A stretch of DNA of 55,499 nucleotides from a virus. Where the stretch lies: the IMG/VR virus record IMGVR_UViG_3300013094_000003, positions 1 through 55,499 of that record. One strand, 5' to 3'. Numbering within the stretch: position 1 is the first letter of the stretch; every line of letters starts with the position of its first letter. The notes below the pieces were generated by a model, which did not search any database, was not told the origin of the DNA, and saw only the letters and a program-made list of their open reading frames with translations. A program made the position numbers and the translations under genes. Shown here piece after piece: positions 48,812 to 55,499 of the stretch.

Positions 48812-48953
48812 GTCATGACTAGACTTAAAAAGGTCGTAGTTTGTAGCTAAATCTTTTAAAAAGCTATGCTTACGTCATCGCTAGACGTTAAAAGGCTAGT
48901 TTTGAAACTTATCTGTAATAAAGTTTATCGTCATAACTAGACGTTAAAAGGTC
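48812..48953 (+). ncRNA. Leader with three repeated hairpins before the head genes
   Basis: Three copies of GTCATNNCTAGAC(G)TTAAAA-GG: 48812-48835, 48874-48897 and 48930-48953, 62 and 56 nt apart. Each can fold as (C)GTC - ATNNCTA - GAC(G) with a 7-nt loop, followed by an A-rich, Shine-Dalgarno-like AAAAGG. Perfect stems ACGTC/GACGT in copy 2 and CGTC/GACG in copy 3; GTC/GAC in copy 1. They lie in the presumed 5' leader of 49033. Binding sites for a virion protein or antiterminator are plausible. Confidence 0.55.
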
Positions 48954-49032
48954 TCCGAAGCTTGAATTAGCTTATCTTTTTTAAATTTAAAATATTTACG
49001 TTTTTTAATAATTAATAATATACGAGGAAATT

Positions 49033-49815
49033 ATGTCTAACGGCATTAATAGACCTTATGGTTTGCAAGTTGTGCAGTCCCAAATAGGAAACGGCGGAAC
49101 ACAAAAACTAGGTCAATATTACATTTATGCAGATGATGACGGCTTAATTACACAGCCAAACAGTATTTTTCAAGGTGATCCAGTAAAATTTGTCAGTAAC
49201 CCTGGTCTTGCTACCATGGCAGGAACTATAGCACCTCAAAAGCTATCTGCTTCAACAGATGGTACTGCAGTGCAAGGCATTGCAACAGCTGACGCTGATG
49301 CTTTCATCGGTGTGTTTATAAGTTGTCAGTATACAAGTGCGCAGACTGGCTATCAAATAAATTCTGATTACTGGCCAGGAAGTACACAAGTAAAAGCAGG
49401 TACATCCATTATTGCTTACGTTAATGATGACCCAATGGCAGTATTTAGAGTGCAGGTATCAAGTTCTGTAGCAGCTGCCACAGGAATTACTTTTTTAGCA
49501 ACTCAGGTTGGGCGTAATGCTTATTTATCAGTGGCAGGCATAACTTTTACGGATGCAACTGCTATTGCTGGTGGTCAAAATCCACGTACCGGTAGTACGA
49601 TATATGGTTCTGTTTACTATCTCGATGGTTCAACAATTGCAAATACCGGTACTTTAGATGTAAAAATTATTGGCATTGATCCAGTAATTACCGCAGATAG
49701 TAATCCTACAGGATTAGTCCCGGGTGTAGATATGCCGTTTACTAACCTTTTAGTAAAGTTTAACAAACATATTTACGGTTCAAGTGGTGTAGCAGGTCCA
49801 ACAGCCGGAGTATAG
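49033..49815 (+). CDS. Head decoration-like virion protein
   Basis: 260 aa, MSNGINRPYGLQVVQSQIGN, beta-rich, Gly/Ala/Thr rich, with ADAFIGVFISCQYTSAQTGY and TIYGSVYYLDGSTIANTGTL. Cys only at SCQ. No signal peptide. It directly precedes the capsid mini-gene and the major capsid gene in one operon, behind a strong-looking leader. In other podoviruses the gene before the capsid gene often encodes a decoration or cement protein. High expression is expected. Confidence 0.65.
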   Translation: MSNGINRPYGLQVVQSQIGNGGTQKLGQYYIYADDDGLITQPNSIFQGDPVKFVSNPGLATMAGTIAPQKLSASTDGTAVQGIATADADAFIGVFISCQYTSAQTGYQINSDYWPGSTQVKAGTSIIAYVNDDPMAVFRVQVSSSVAAATGITFLATQVGRNAYLSVAGITFTDATAIAGGQNPRTGSTIYGSVYYLDGSTIANTGTLDVKIIGIDPVITADSNPTGLVPGVDMPFTNLLVKFNKHIYGSSGVAGPTAGV

Positions 49816-49827
49816 GAGTATAAGGTT

Positions 49828-49959
49828 ATGTCCATAATAACAAGCGGCAATATGCCTTCTCTTTTAAAGGAAGGATTATATTTACCAAAAGAGAAGAAAA
49901 AAACGTCTGTTAAAGCAGAATCAATCAAGAAAACTAAAACTAAAAATAAAGGTAATTAA
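49828..49959 (+). CDS. 43-aa paralogue of the capsid N-terminal arm
   Basis: ATG 49828, preceded by AGGAGTATAAGGTT, stop 49957-49959, 2 nt before the capsid start. Residues 1-18 (MSIITSGNMPSLLKEGLY) match the capsid protein N-terminus (MSIITTGDIPSLLWPGLY); codon choices differ, so it is not a very recent duplicate. The remaining 25 residues are Lys-rich (PKEKKKTSVKAESIKKTKTK). It could compete with, cap or regulate the capsid arms; the homology is seen, the role is guessed. Confidence 0.7.
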   Translation: MSIITSGNMPSLLKEGLYLPKEKKKTSVKAESIKKTKTKNKGN

Positions 49960-49961
49960 TT

Positions 49962-50891
49962 ATGTCTATTATAACCACTGGTGATATTCCTAGTCTCTTA
50001 TGGCCTGGTTTGTATGAAGTAAAGTCTCAGTATGATCGGTTCAAAGGGGAATATACCAAAGTCTATGAACAGGGTAATTCTATCAAACATACTGAAAGGT
50101 TGGTTGACATTAGAGGCACTGGCTATGCACTTGAGAAAACTCAAGGTGCTCCTATTAAAATGGATAGCATGGCTGAGCGTTTTATTTATGAATTTGTCCA
50201 TCGGGAATTTGCCCTCGGTTTTCAGATTACTAATATTGCCATGGAAGATGATCTTTATGCCGATCAGTTCTTTAATGGTACTAAATCTCTTACTACTTCC
50301 TATGAACAAACCAGAGAAGTAGTAGCAATGAATCCGTTTAATCAGGCATTTAACACCTCAGCTACAATCGCTAACGGCCAAACTCTTTGCTCTGGCTCTC
50401 AACCTTACGATGGCGGTGTTTATTCTAATCAGGTTGGAGCGTATAACGGCACGAGTAATTATGTCGATTTTAGTGAAACCGGTGTTGAACAGGGGGTAAT
50501 TCTTGCCGGTAAAATGAAAGATCAGGCAGGACTGCTAATTAATGGTCAGATTGAGAGATTGCTATTACCACAAGACTTAATGTTCTCAGGTTGTAGATTG
50601 CTTGAATCTGTATTTAGAACAGGAACAGCTAATAATGACGTAAATGCAATTTACAACATGAAGGCTATTCCACAAGGTTATGAAGTAAGCCACTTCTTAA
50701 CAAATCCAAGTAACTGGTTTGCGTTAACTAATGTTAAAGGAACACGTAAACATTTTGTTAGACGTCCGCTTAAAGTAAACGTAACAACCGATCCTGTAAC
50801 CGAAACTATGTCAGTGCTTGCATCAGGTCGTTATTCTTTTGGCATGTTTACTCCTCTTGGCGTGATTGGCGCAGAAGGTTCAACAGCTTAA
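49962..50891 (+). CDS. Major capsid protein
   Basis: 309 aa, MSIITTGDIPSLLWPGLYEV. Hallmarks: QYDRFKGEYTKVYEQGNSIK, RFIYEFVHREFALGFQITNI, and the C-terminal GRYSFGMFTPLGVIGAEGST. The size and the position after the decoration gene are right for an HK97-fold major capsid protein of podoviruses with 'SIxTTGxxPxLLWPG' N-arms. No protease or cleavage site is apparent. ATTATG with GGTAATTA before; translation probably also coupled to the mini-gene. Confidence 0.85.
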   Translation: MSIITTGDIPSLLWPGLYEVKSQYDRFKGEYTKVYEQGNSIKHTERLVDIRGTGYALEKTQGAPIKMDSMAERFIYEFVHREFALGFQITNIAMEDDLYADQFFNGTKSLTTSYEQTREVVAMNPFNQAFNTSATIANGQTLCSGSQPYDGGVYSNQVGAYNGTSNYVDFSETGVEQGVILAGKMKDQAGLLINGQIERLLLPQDLMFSGCRLLESVFRTGTANNDVNAIYNMKAIPQGYEVSHFLTNPSNWFALTNVKGTRKHFVRRPLKVNVTTDPVTETMSVLASGRYSFGMFTPLGVIGAEGSTA

Positions 50892-50909
50892 GATTTAAGG
50901 AGAAACAAC

Positions 50910-51110
50910 ATGGAAACCGATCTAAATAATATGTTGCAGGAAGCAGAAGCACAACACACAAAACTTGTTGTGCTTCACGTGCAAATGACAGAGCAGATTA
51001 ATAAACTCACCGAAGAGAATAAGAAGCTTATTCATACTTTAACTATATCTACAGGTGAAATTCAAGCTTACAGGAAAGCTCTGGAAATAATAAATAAACA
51101 TAAGGAATAA
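50910..51110 (+). CDS. 66-aa coiled-coil protein
   Basis: METDLNNMLQEAEAQHTKLV then MTEQINKLTEENKKLIHTLT: nearly continuous heptads over residues 5-55. AAGGAGAAAC precedes the ATG. A small dimeric or trimeric coiled coil after the capsid gene; might trimerise on capsid or act as assembly factor. Unknown. Confidence 0.6.
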   Translation: METDLNNMLQEAEAQHTKLVVLHVQMTEQINKLTEENKKLIHTLTISTGEIQAYRKALEIINKHKE

Positions 51111-51112
51111 TT

Positions 51113-51778
51113 ATGTCTCAATTTTATCAATATAATTGGCCAGCTCCTATAACAAACGGAATATCTACGGCTCAAACTACCACAACAAATACTCCGCTGC
51201 TGTTAAATGGTTCTTATGTTAATAAAACTACGGGTATAGTTAATTTTATTGATTTTGGTATTGTTCCAAGAATTACTCTTAATTCAGCGGCCAATCTTTC
51301 TGCAATTAATTTTCTTATTACTGGTTATCAGAATGGGGTTTTTATTAGTGAAACCTTAGCTGGTCCAGATGCAAATACAGTTACAAGCGTTAACTGCTTT
51401 GATAATGTGGTGCAGATAATTCCAACCGGTACTACAGGCTCTACCCTTCAAGTCGGCGTTGCTTCTGTTGGGTATTTTCCAATGATTCTATTAAATACCG
51501 CTAAGACCAATACTTCTTCTATAAGCTATGCCTTAAATATCGTAGCAGCAACGGCTAATCCTGCTACTTATCAGGTATTTTTATCGCTAAAGAATAATTT
51601 AGGCCTAGGGAAATATGATGACTTAACGTCTGCAGCTAATGGTAATTTTGCAGCTTCAGCCGCCACAGCTACTGCGTCTGCATTACTACAATATAATTCT
51701 TTAGCTTCCAATTTACTCATTAAAATTAATCCTAATAATAATGGTTCGGTTCTTAAAGCTCAATTCCTGCAATTATAA
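51113..51778 (+). CDS. Beta-rich head protein
   Basis: 221 aa, MSQFYQYNWPAPITNGISTA, Asn/Ala/Thr rich with VNFIDFGIVPRITLNSAANL and GSTLQVGVASVGYFPMIL. Starts 2 nt after the coiled-coil gene. Proteins of this kind, following the capsid gene in podoviruses, are head-fibre or decoration proteins. No motif allows a firm call. Confidence 0.6.
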   Translation: MSQFYQYNWPAPITNGISTAQTTTTNTPLLLNGSYVNKTTGIVNFIDFGIVPRITLNSAANLSAINFLITGYQNGVFISETLAGPDANTVTSVNCFDNVVQIIPTGTTGSTLQVGVASVGYFPMILLNTAKTNTSSISYALNIVAATANPATYQVFLSLKNNLGLGKYDDLTSAANGNFAASAATATASALLQYNSLASNLLIKINPNNNGSVLKAQFLQL

Positions 51779-51795
51779 GTAAAGAGGTAAGTAAA

Positions 51796-52866
51796 ATGCC
51801 GAATACTAGCGGAAGTTATAGTTTTAATAGTATAAAAGGAGAGCTGATTATCAGAAAAGCTTATGAGCTAATTAACATGCCTCTTAGCATGGTAACTGCC
51901 GAGCAATATAATTCAGCACTTAATATTATTAATTTTATTTTAAGCGATTGGACTAACTCTAATGTCAATTTATGGACATTAAAATTAAATCCTATTTTTT
52001 TAACTACGGGGCAAGCATCCTATACCTTGCCAAGCAATATTACTAAAATATTTCAAGTGTTCCTTAGAAGTAATGTAAGACAATTAAATGGGACACCGCA
52101 ATCAAATACCGCAAATACTTATGATGGAAACGGCGGAGGAATTGCTGCTTATGCTTTTGATGGTAATCCAGCAACAAGATGTACACAAAACGTTCAAAAC
52201 GGCAATATTTCTTATGATTATGGTTTGGGAGTTACAAAACAAATCAGCATTATTGGCATTCAAAGTTATGTTTCTAATCGTCCATATAGCTTAGTTTTAG
52301 AAGCATCACAAGATACGATAAATTGGTTTACTGTTTTTACTTGTCCTACCCTTTATCCATACAAAGCGGACGTAATTTCATGGTTTTATGTACCTGATCC
52401 AATTTATGCAAGGGCATATAGAATTAAAGAAACAGGAGGATACACACTCGATATTGAAGAACTTTATTTTAATAGTATAAGCCAGGATACTACCATGAGC
52501 GAGGTATCCAGATATGAATATTTAACCTACCCAAACAAGTCGTTAATGGGACGGCCTACCATTTACTATGTTGACTACCAGCGAACCCCGTCTTTGTATA
52601 TATGGCAGACTGCTTCTTCTATGTATAATTTAATAATGTATAGCGGTCAAAGCAGTATAGAAACACTAGAGAGTTATACGCAAAGCATTGATATTCCATC
52701 ATATTTTTATACTCCTCTAATATATGGACTCGCAAGCATGTTAGCGGCTCAATATGCTCCTGAAAAAGAAGAAAGTTTAAAAATGAGGTATCAGGAAACG
52801 CTGAGTCCGGCAGTAATTAATAATACGACGGAAGTACCGCTTAAACTGGAGGTATATAGTGACTAG
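51796..52866 (+). CDS. Head-tail connector protein with inserted discoidin-like (F5/8C) domain
   Basis: 356 aa. N-terminal helices (IRKAYELINMPLSMVTAEQY then NIINFILSDWTNSNVNLW) and C-terminal part (YYVDYQRTPSLYIWQ, YTPLIYGLASMLAAQYAPEK) resemble P22 gp4/T7 gp11-type connectors. Between them, about residues 110-215, is an insertion: GIAAYAFDGNPATRCTQNVQ, YSLVLEASQDTINWFTVFTC and YARAYRIKETGG, the pattern of a coagulation factor 5/8 type C carbohydrate-binding domain. The insert may bind glycans on the surface of the neck. Stop overlaps the next start by 8 nt. Confidence 0.7.
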   Translation: MPNTSGSYSFNSIKGELIIRKAYELINMPLSMVTAEQYNSALNIINFILSDWTNSNVNLWTLKLNPIFLTTGQASYTLPSNITKIFQVFLRSNVRQLNGTPQSNTANTYDGNGGGIAAYAFDGNPATRCTQNVQNGNISYDYGLGVTKQISIIGIQSYVSNRPYSLVLEASQDTINWFTVFTCPTLYPYKADVISWFYVPDPIYARAYRIKETGGYTLDIEELYFNSISQDTTMSEVSRYEYLTYPNKSLMGRPTIYYVDYQRTPSLYIWQTASSMYNLIMYSGQSSIETLESYTQSIDIPSYFYTPLIYGLASMLAAQYAPEKEESLKMRYQETLSPAVINNTTEVPLKLEVYSD

Positions 52867-53299
52867 TTTAAAGAACTGTCCTGTAAATACGCAAATGGGA
52901 GATTACGTTAGAAAGGACGTAATCGAACCTATAGGAGTTTGCGACTACTCAGGATTTTTTTTTAGCAAGTCTGATTTAGTCAAGCAATATGAATGGAGAG
53001 GAAATCAGTTAGTCTGGACAGGAGCAATAGTTGGCCGCCCTTTTGTTGATGAACCAAACCAGCAGAATAGACCACCACAAATAAAGGGTGATCCAAAAGT
53101 TGTGCAAAATCCTCGCCCGTTCGGCATTGAAACACCTATTGGACCAGATGCTAACTCTAATACTTCTCCTGTTATTTTAGAAAATATCAACTTTACAAAT
53201 GATGATATACCTCCTGATTTACCTGATTTTGCCGGTGAAGATATTAGTAACATAGATGAAGAAGAACGTTTAAAATCATTGTATCAAATTCAGTTTTAA
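52859..53299 (+). CDS. Small virion-associated protein before the tail fibre
   Basis: 146 aa, starting from GTG 52859, MTSLKNCPVNTQMGDYVRKD, with GVCDYSGFFFSKSDLVKQYE then VWTGAIVGRPFVDEPNQQNR. The motif C-x-x-SGF-x(3)-S-x-L-x-x-x-W is familiar from phage proteins located between connector and tail genes; the two Cys residues might bind metal. Acidic C-terminus. The gene overlaps the connector gene and stops 3 nt before the tail fibre start. Confidence 0.6.
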   Translation: MTSLKNCPVNTQMGDYVRKDVIEPIGVCDYSGFFFSKSDLVKQYEWRGNQLVWTGAIVGRPFVDEPNQQNRPPQIKGDPKVVQNPRPFGIETPIGPDANSNTSPVILENINFTNDDIPPDLPDFAGEDISNIDEEERLKSLYQIQF

Positions 53300-53302
53300 G
53301 TA

Positions 53303-55499
53303 ATGAGTAATAATTTTAATCCAGGATTTGACAGAGAAAAAGCAGCGTTTCTAGAACTAGCTAATAGAGGAGATGGTCTGACTCCAATTGACTATTTATA
53401 TGCAAAAGAAGCTAGTTTTGGAAGCGTATTATCTTCTGCTATTACCGGTGGAACGGCCGAGTTTTATACAATATATGTAAATGGAATTGAGTCTTCCAAT
53501 ATTACTAACAGTAATGATATTATCACTAACAGCTTAAAGTTGAGGAATCAGTTAAATGATTATTATGTTGGCTTTACTGCCGGTAGCTTGACTCAAAGTA
53601 CAATCTGGAGCTTACCATTACAGGATGGAACTGATGGGCAGGTACTTGCTACAAACGGCAATCGTATTCTATCGTTTATAGATGCTGGCGGAGGAGGTGA
53701 AGGTGCACCAAAGGATGCTACTTATATTATTAGGCAAGAAAATGAAGCTTTAACTAATGCCCAAGTATTAAGTTCACTTGAAACGGGAATCGCTAAAATT
53801 GAAACAGATGGATATATCGCTATTGCTGTTCCAGATGTCGATTATGCAACTGTTGAAACATTAGAAGAGTTAGCAGCAGAAGCTGAGGCTAGTGCAGAAG
53901 CTGCTGCAACTTCTGCTACAGAGGCTACGGGAGCTGCAGCAGAAGCAACAGGAGCTGCCAGCGAAGCTAGTGTTTCAGCAATAGCTTCTTCTGCCTCAGC
54001 AGCAGCGGCAGCAGCTTCTGCTGCAGCTGCCTCTGACTATAGTGATAAGGCATACGAATATAAGGAAAAAGCCAGAGAATATAAAAATGATGCTTTTGAT
54101 TATAAAGAATCAGCATCTAACTCTGCAAGTAGTGCTTCTAGTTCTGCTTCAAATGCCTCGTCAAGTGCATCTGAAGCTCATACTTATTTAGAAACACTAC
54201 TTTCTACAGGATTAAATCAGCTTCCTAATAGTGGTGATGTAGACATCAATAATTATAAAATTATTAATTTAGCAAATGGTGTTTCTGGAACAGATGCCGT
54301 AAATGTTAATCAATTGAGTTCTGCAATTTCCGGTTCAGCAGCACCAAATACTGCTACATATATTATACAAACTGCAAATACTTCATTAACAAATGCACAA
54401 GTTTTGGGGTCTTTAAGTACAGGGTTACTAAAGAACACGACAAGTACTGGTGTTCTAACAATAGGAATAGCTGGAACGGATTACTATAGTCCAGGTAATC
54501 CTACAACTATAAAAGATGATGGTAATAGCCTATTTATCGGAGCTAATACCGGCCTTCTTTCTCCTGCGGGATACAGTAATTTAGGTATTGGTTCATATGC
54601 ATTAAATTCATTAAGTACTAGCACTTCAGGAGATGCCAATATAGCATTAGGATATGGTGCTCTTAATTTAAATACAGATGGTTTTAATAATATTGCAATA
54701 GGCCAATATAGCTTACCTTCAAATACTATTGGTCATCTTAATATAGGAATTGGTGCTAATAGTCTTAATAATAATACAACTGGTTTTAATAATATTGCAA
54801 TAGGAGATTCCTGCTTAAAAGTAAATACTACGGGAAATTGCAATATTGGAATTGGTTATCTCGTCTTAAATACTAACTTTACAGGAAGTTATAACATTGG
54901 AATTGGCGATGGTTCTTTACTGGGAAGTGGATCTAGAAGTGTAGCTATCGGATATCAAGCTTTACAAGCTTCCATCTTAAACGACTGTACTGCAATAGGA
55001 TACCAGGCCGGCTACAATACTACGTATTATGGTGCTAACGAATGCGTTTTTATAGGTTCAGGAACAACTATTGGGGCAAATAACCTAACGAATGCGATAG
55101 CGATTGGTTACAACTCTACAATTGGTGTTTCTAATGCGATGCGATTAGGAAATGGTGTGAATGTAGGAATCAATCAGGCATCACCAGCTTATCCATTACA
55201 CATAAGCAATGTTAATAACATTTCAGCATTATATTTAGAAGCAACAACAAGTACTCCATCTATTCCTGCGTCTGGTGGATTGATGTATACAAGTGGCGGC
55301 GAGCTTTACTACAAAGGTAATTCTAAAACAGTTAGTTTAACTGCTGTTAGCGGCGTTACTGCTGGCAGTTATACGAATGCTAGTATTACGGTAAATGCAC
55401 AAGGGCAATTAACGGCAGCAAGTAGTGGCGCAACTCCATTATTAGTTAGCAATAATTTATCAGATTTAAACAATGCAGCAACAGCTAGGACAAACTTAG
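53303..55499 (+). CDS. Tail fibre protein, N-terminal part (runs off the right end)
   Basis: 732 complete codons from ATG 53303 to the window end; continues at positions 21-1978. The N-terminus (MSNNFNPGFDREKAAFLELA) should anchor to the tail. Then LPLQDGTDGQVLATNG, an Ala/Ser-rich trimeric coiled-coil stretch (about 195-300: EAEASAEAAATSATEATGAA), the spacer GDVDINNYKIINLANGV, module A, beta-roll repeats (NIALGYGALNLNT, NIAIGDSCLK), and module B. The architecture is anchor, coiled coil, beta-rolls, tip. It is probably the main host-range determinant. Confidence 0.85.
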   Translation, partial: MSNNFNPGFDREKAAFLELANRGDGLTPIDYLYAKEASFGSVLSSAITGGTAEFYTIYVNGIESSNITNSNDIITNSLKLRNQLNDYYVGFTAGSLTQSTIWSLPLQDGTDGQVLATNGNRILSFIDAGGGGEGAPKDATYIIRQENEALTNAQVLSSLETGIAKIETDGYIAIAVPDVDYATVETLEELAAEAEASAEAAATSATEATGAAAEATGAASEASVSAIASSASAAAAAASAAAASDYSDKAYEYKEKAREYKNDAFDYKESASNSASSASSSASNASSSASEAHTYLETLLSTGLNQLPNSGDVDINNYKIINLANGVSGTDAVNVNQLSSAISGSAAPNTATYIIQTANTSLTNAQVLGSLSTGLLKNTTSTGVLTIGIAGTDYYSPGNPTTIKDDGNSLFIGANTGLLSPAGYSNLGIGSYALNSLSTSTSGDANIALGYGALNLNTDGFNNIAIGQYSLPSNTIGHLNIGIGANSLNNNTTGFNNIAIGDSCLKVNTTGNCNIGIGYLVLNTNFTGSYNIGIGDGSLLGSGSRSVAIGYQALQASILNDCTAIGYQAGYNTTYYGANECVFIGSGTTIGANNLTNAIAIGYNSTIGVSNAMRLGNGVNVGINQASPAYPLHISNVNNISALYLEATTSTPSIPASGGLMYTSGGELYYKGNSKTVSLTAVSGVTAGSYTNASITVNAQGQLTAASSGATPLLVSNNLSDLNNAATARTNL
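54341..54526 (+). repeat. Fibre module A, copy 1
   Basis: 186 bp nearly identical to 410-595, same reading frame. Following sequences diverge into different beta-roll repeats, then become similar again at module B. Confidence 0.85.
55085..55346 (+). repeat. Fibre module B, copy 1
   Basis: About 262 bp nearly identical to 1095-1355 (same frame), including GNGVNVGINQASPAYPLHIS and TPSIPASGGLMYTSGGELYY. Confidence 0.85.
55480..55499. repeat. Terminal overlap, right copy
   Basis: The last 20 bases are identical to positions 1-20, so the circle would be 55,479 bp. Confidence 0.8.

Larger units (their letters stand above)
48744..49032 (+). other. 289-nt non-coding leader region
   Basis: No gene is visible. 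It contains the -10 element at 48784, the three hairpins at 48812-48953, and GAGGAAATT before the ATG at 49033. The last 60 nt are A/T-rich (TTTAAATTTAAAATATTTAC). Confidence 0.6.

Noticed and set aside
50032-50322. 96-aa plus-strand frame and 103-aa minus-strand frame
   Set aside because: Both lie inside the major capsid gene in other frames, with no starts or coupling to support them.
1-55499. tRNA genes
   Set aside because: I looked for T-loop motifs and cloverleaf arms in the gaps and saw none; not a substitute for a covariance search.
53303-55499. Diversity-generating retroelement acting on the tail fibre
   Set aside because: No reverse transcriptase is encoded and the repeat copies do not show adenine-biased changes; they look like ordinary duplication.

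Overview
The window looks like a complete, circular, AT-rich (roughly one third G+C by eye) bacteriophage genome of about 55.48 kb. The first 20 bases and the last 20 bases are identical. An open frame that starts at 53303 and runs off the right end continues in frame at the left end, giving one 1,384-codon tail-fibre gene across the junction. The virion genes are those of a short-tailed (podovirus-like) phage: large terminase, a 783-aa portal, scaffold, major capsid protein, adaptor, a P22 gp10-like tail protein, fibres, a GH108 endolysin and a block of large internal or ejection-type proteins. No integrase is visible. Instead there are plasmid-type functions: a Rep-like protein resembling initiators of Rickettsia plasmids, ParA with a ribbon-helix-helix partner, a serine resolvase, RelBE-type and VapD-type genes and a Panacea-type pair. 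I read it as a phage-plasmid. Several genes point to a Rickettsiales-like, obligately intracellular host, but this is inference: a ProP-type MFS transporter, a patatin, a leucine-rich-repeat protein, and Rep proteins of the Rickettsia plasmid kind.

Layout. 53303 to the end and 1-8420 (+): tail fibre, patatin, two fibre-like genes, adaptor, tail protein, endolysin, DUF1064 protein, small membrane protein. 8526-16240 (-): cold-shock-like protein and four large virion proteins. 16342-19851 (-): YqaJ exonuclease, Panacea/membrane pair, ERF annealing protein, small unknowns, winged-helix regulator. 20176-21602 (+): plasmid-like Rep and one unknown. 21583-24290 (-): VapD, unknowns, IS200/IS605-like remnant, serine resolvase. 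24291-25383: non-coding, with 20-bp iterons and a long hairpin. 25384-26568 (+): coupled small genes. 26605-29143 (-): MFS transporter fused to a helix-turn-helix domain, and relatives of that domain. 29296-35907 (+): early/replication operon with a 617-aa initiator-like gene carrying internal iterons, two SSB-like proteins, a ParB-methyltransferase and a TerS-like protein. 36046-37591 (+): parA, partner and RelBE-type genes. 37658-40831: LRR protein, Q/N-rich protein, coiled-coil protein, porin-like stub. 40992-53299 (+): packaging and head genes.

The most interesting points are: (i) a lambda-O-like arrangement in which 14-bp iterons, a 39-bp hairpin and an AT-rich stretch lie inside the 617-aa gene, beside a second iteron array in non-coding DNA, suggesting two replication systems; (ii) an MFS transporter with a C-terminal HTH-like domain shared with a neighbouring gene; (iii) three repeated hairpins in the leader of the head genes; (iv) a 43-codon gene that copies the N-terminus of the capsid protein; (v) mosaic duplication of fibre modules around a patatin gene; (vi) a structured leader ahead of rep and a long hairpin ahead of a small-membrane-protein operon.
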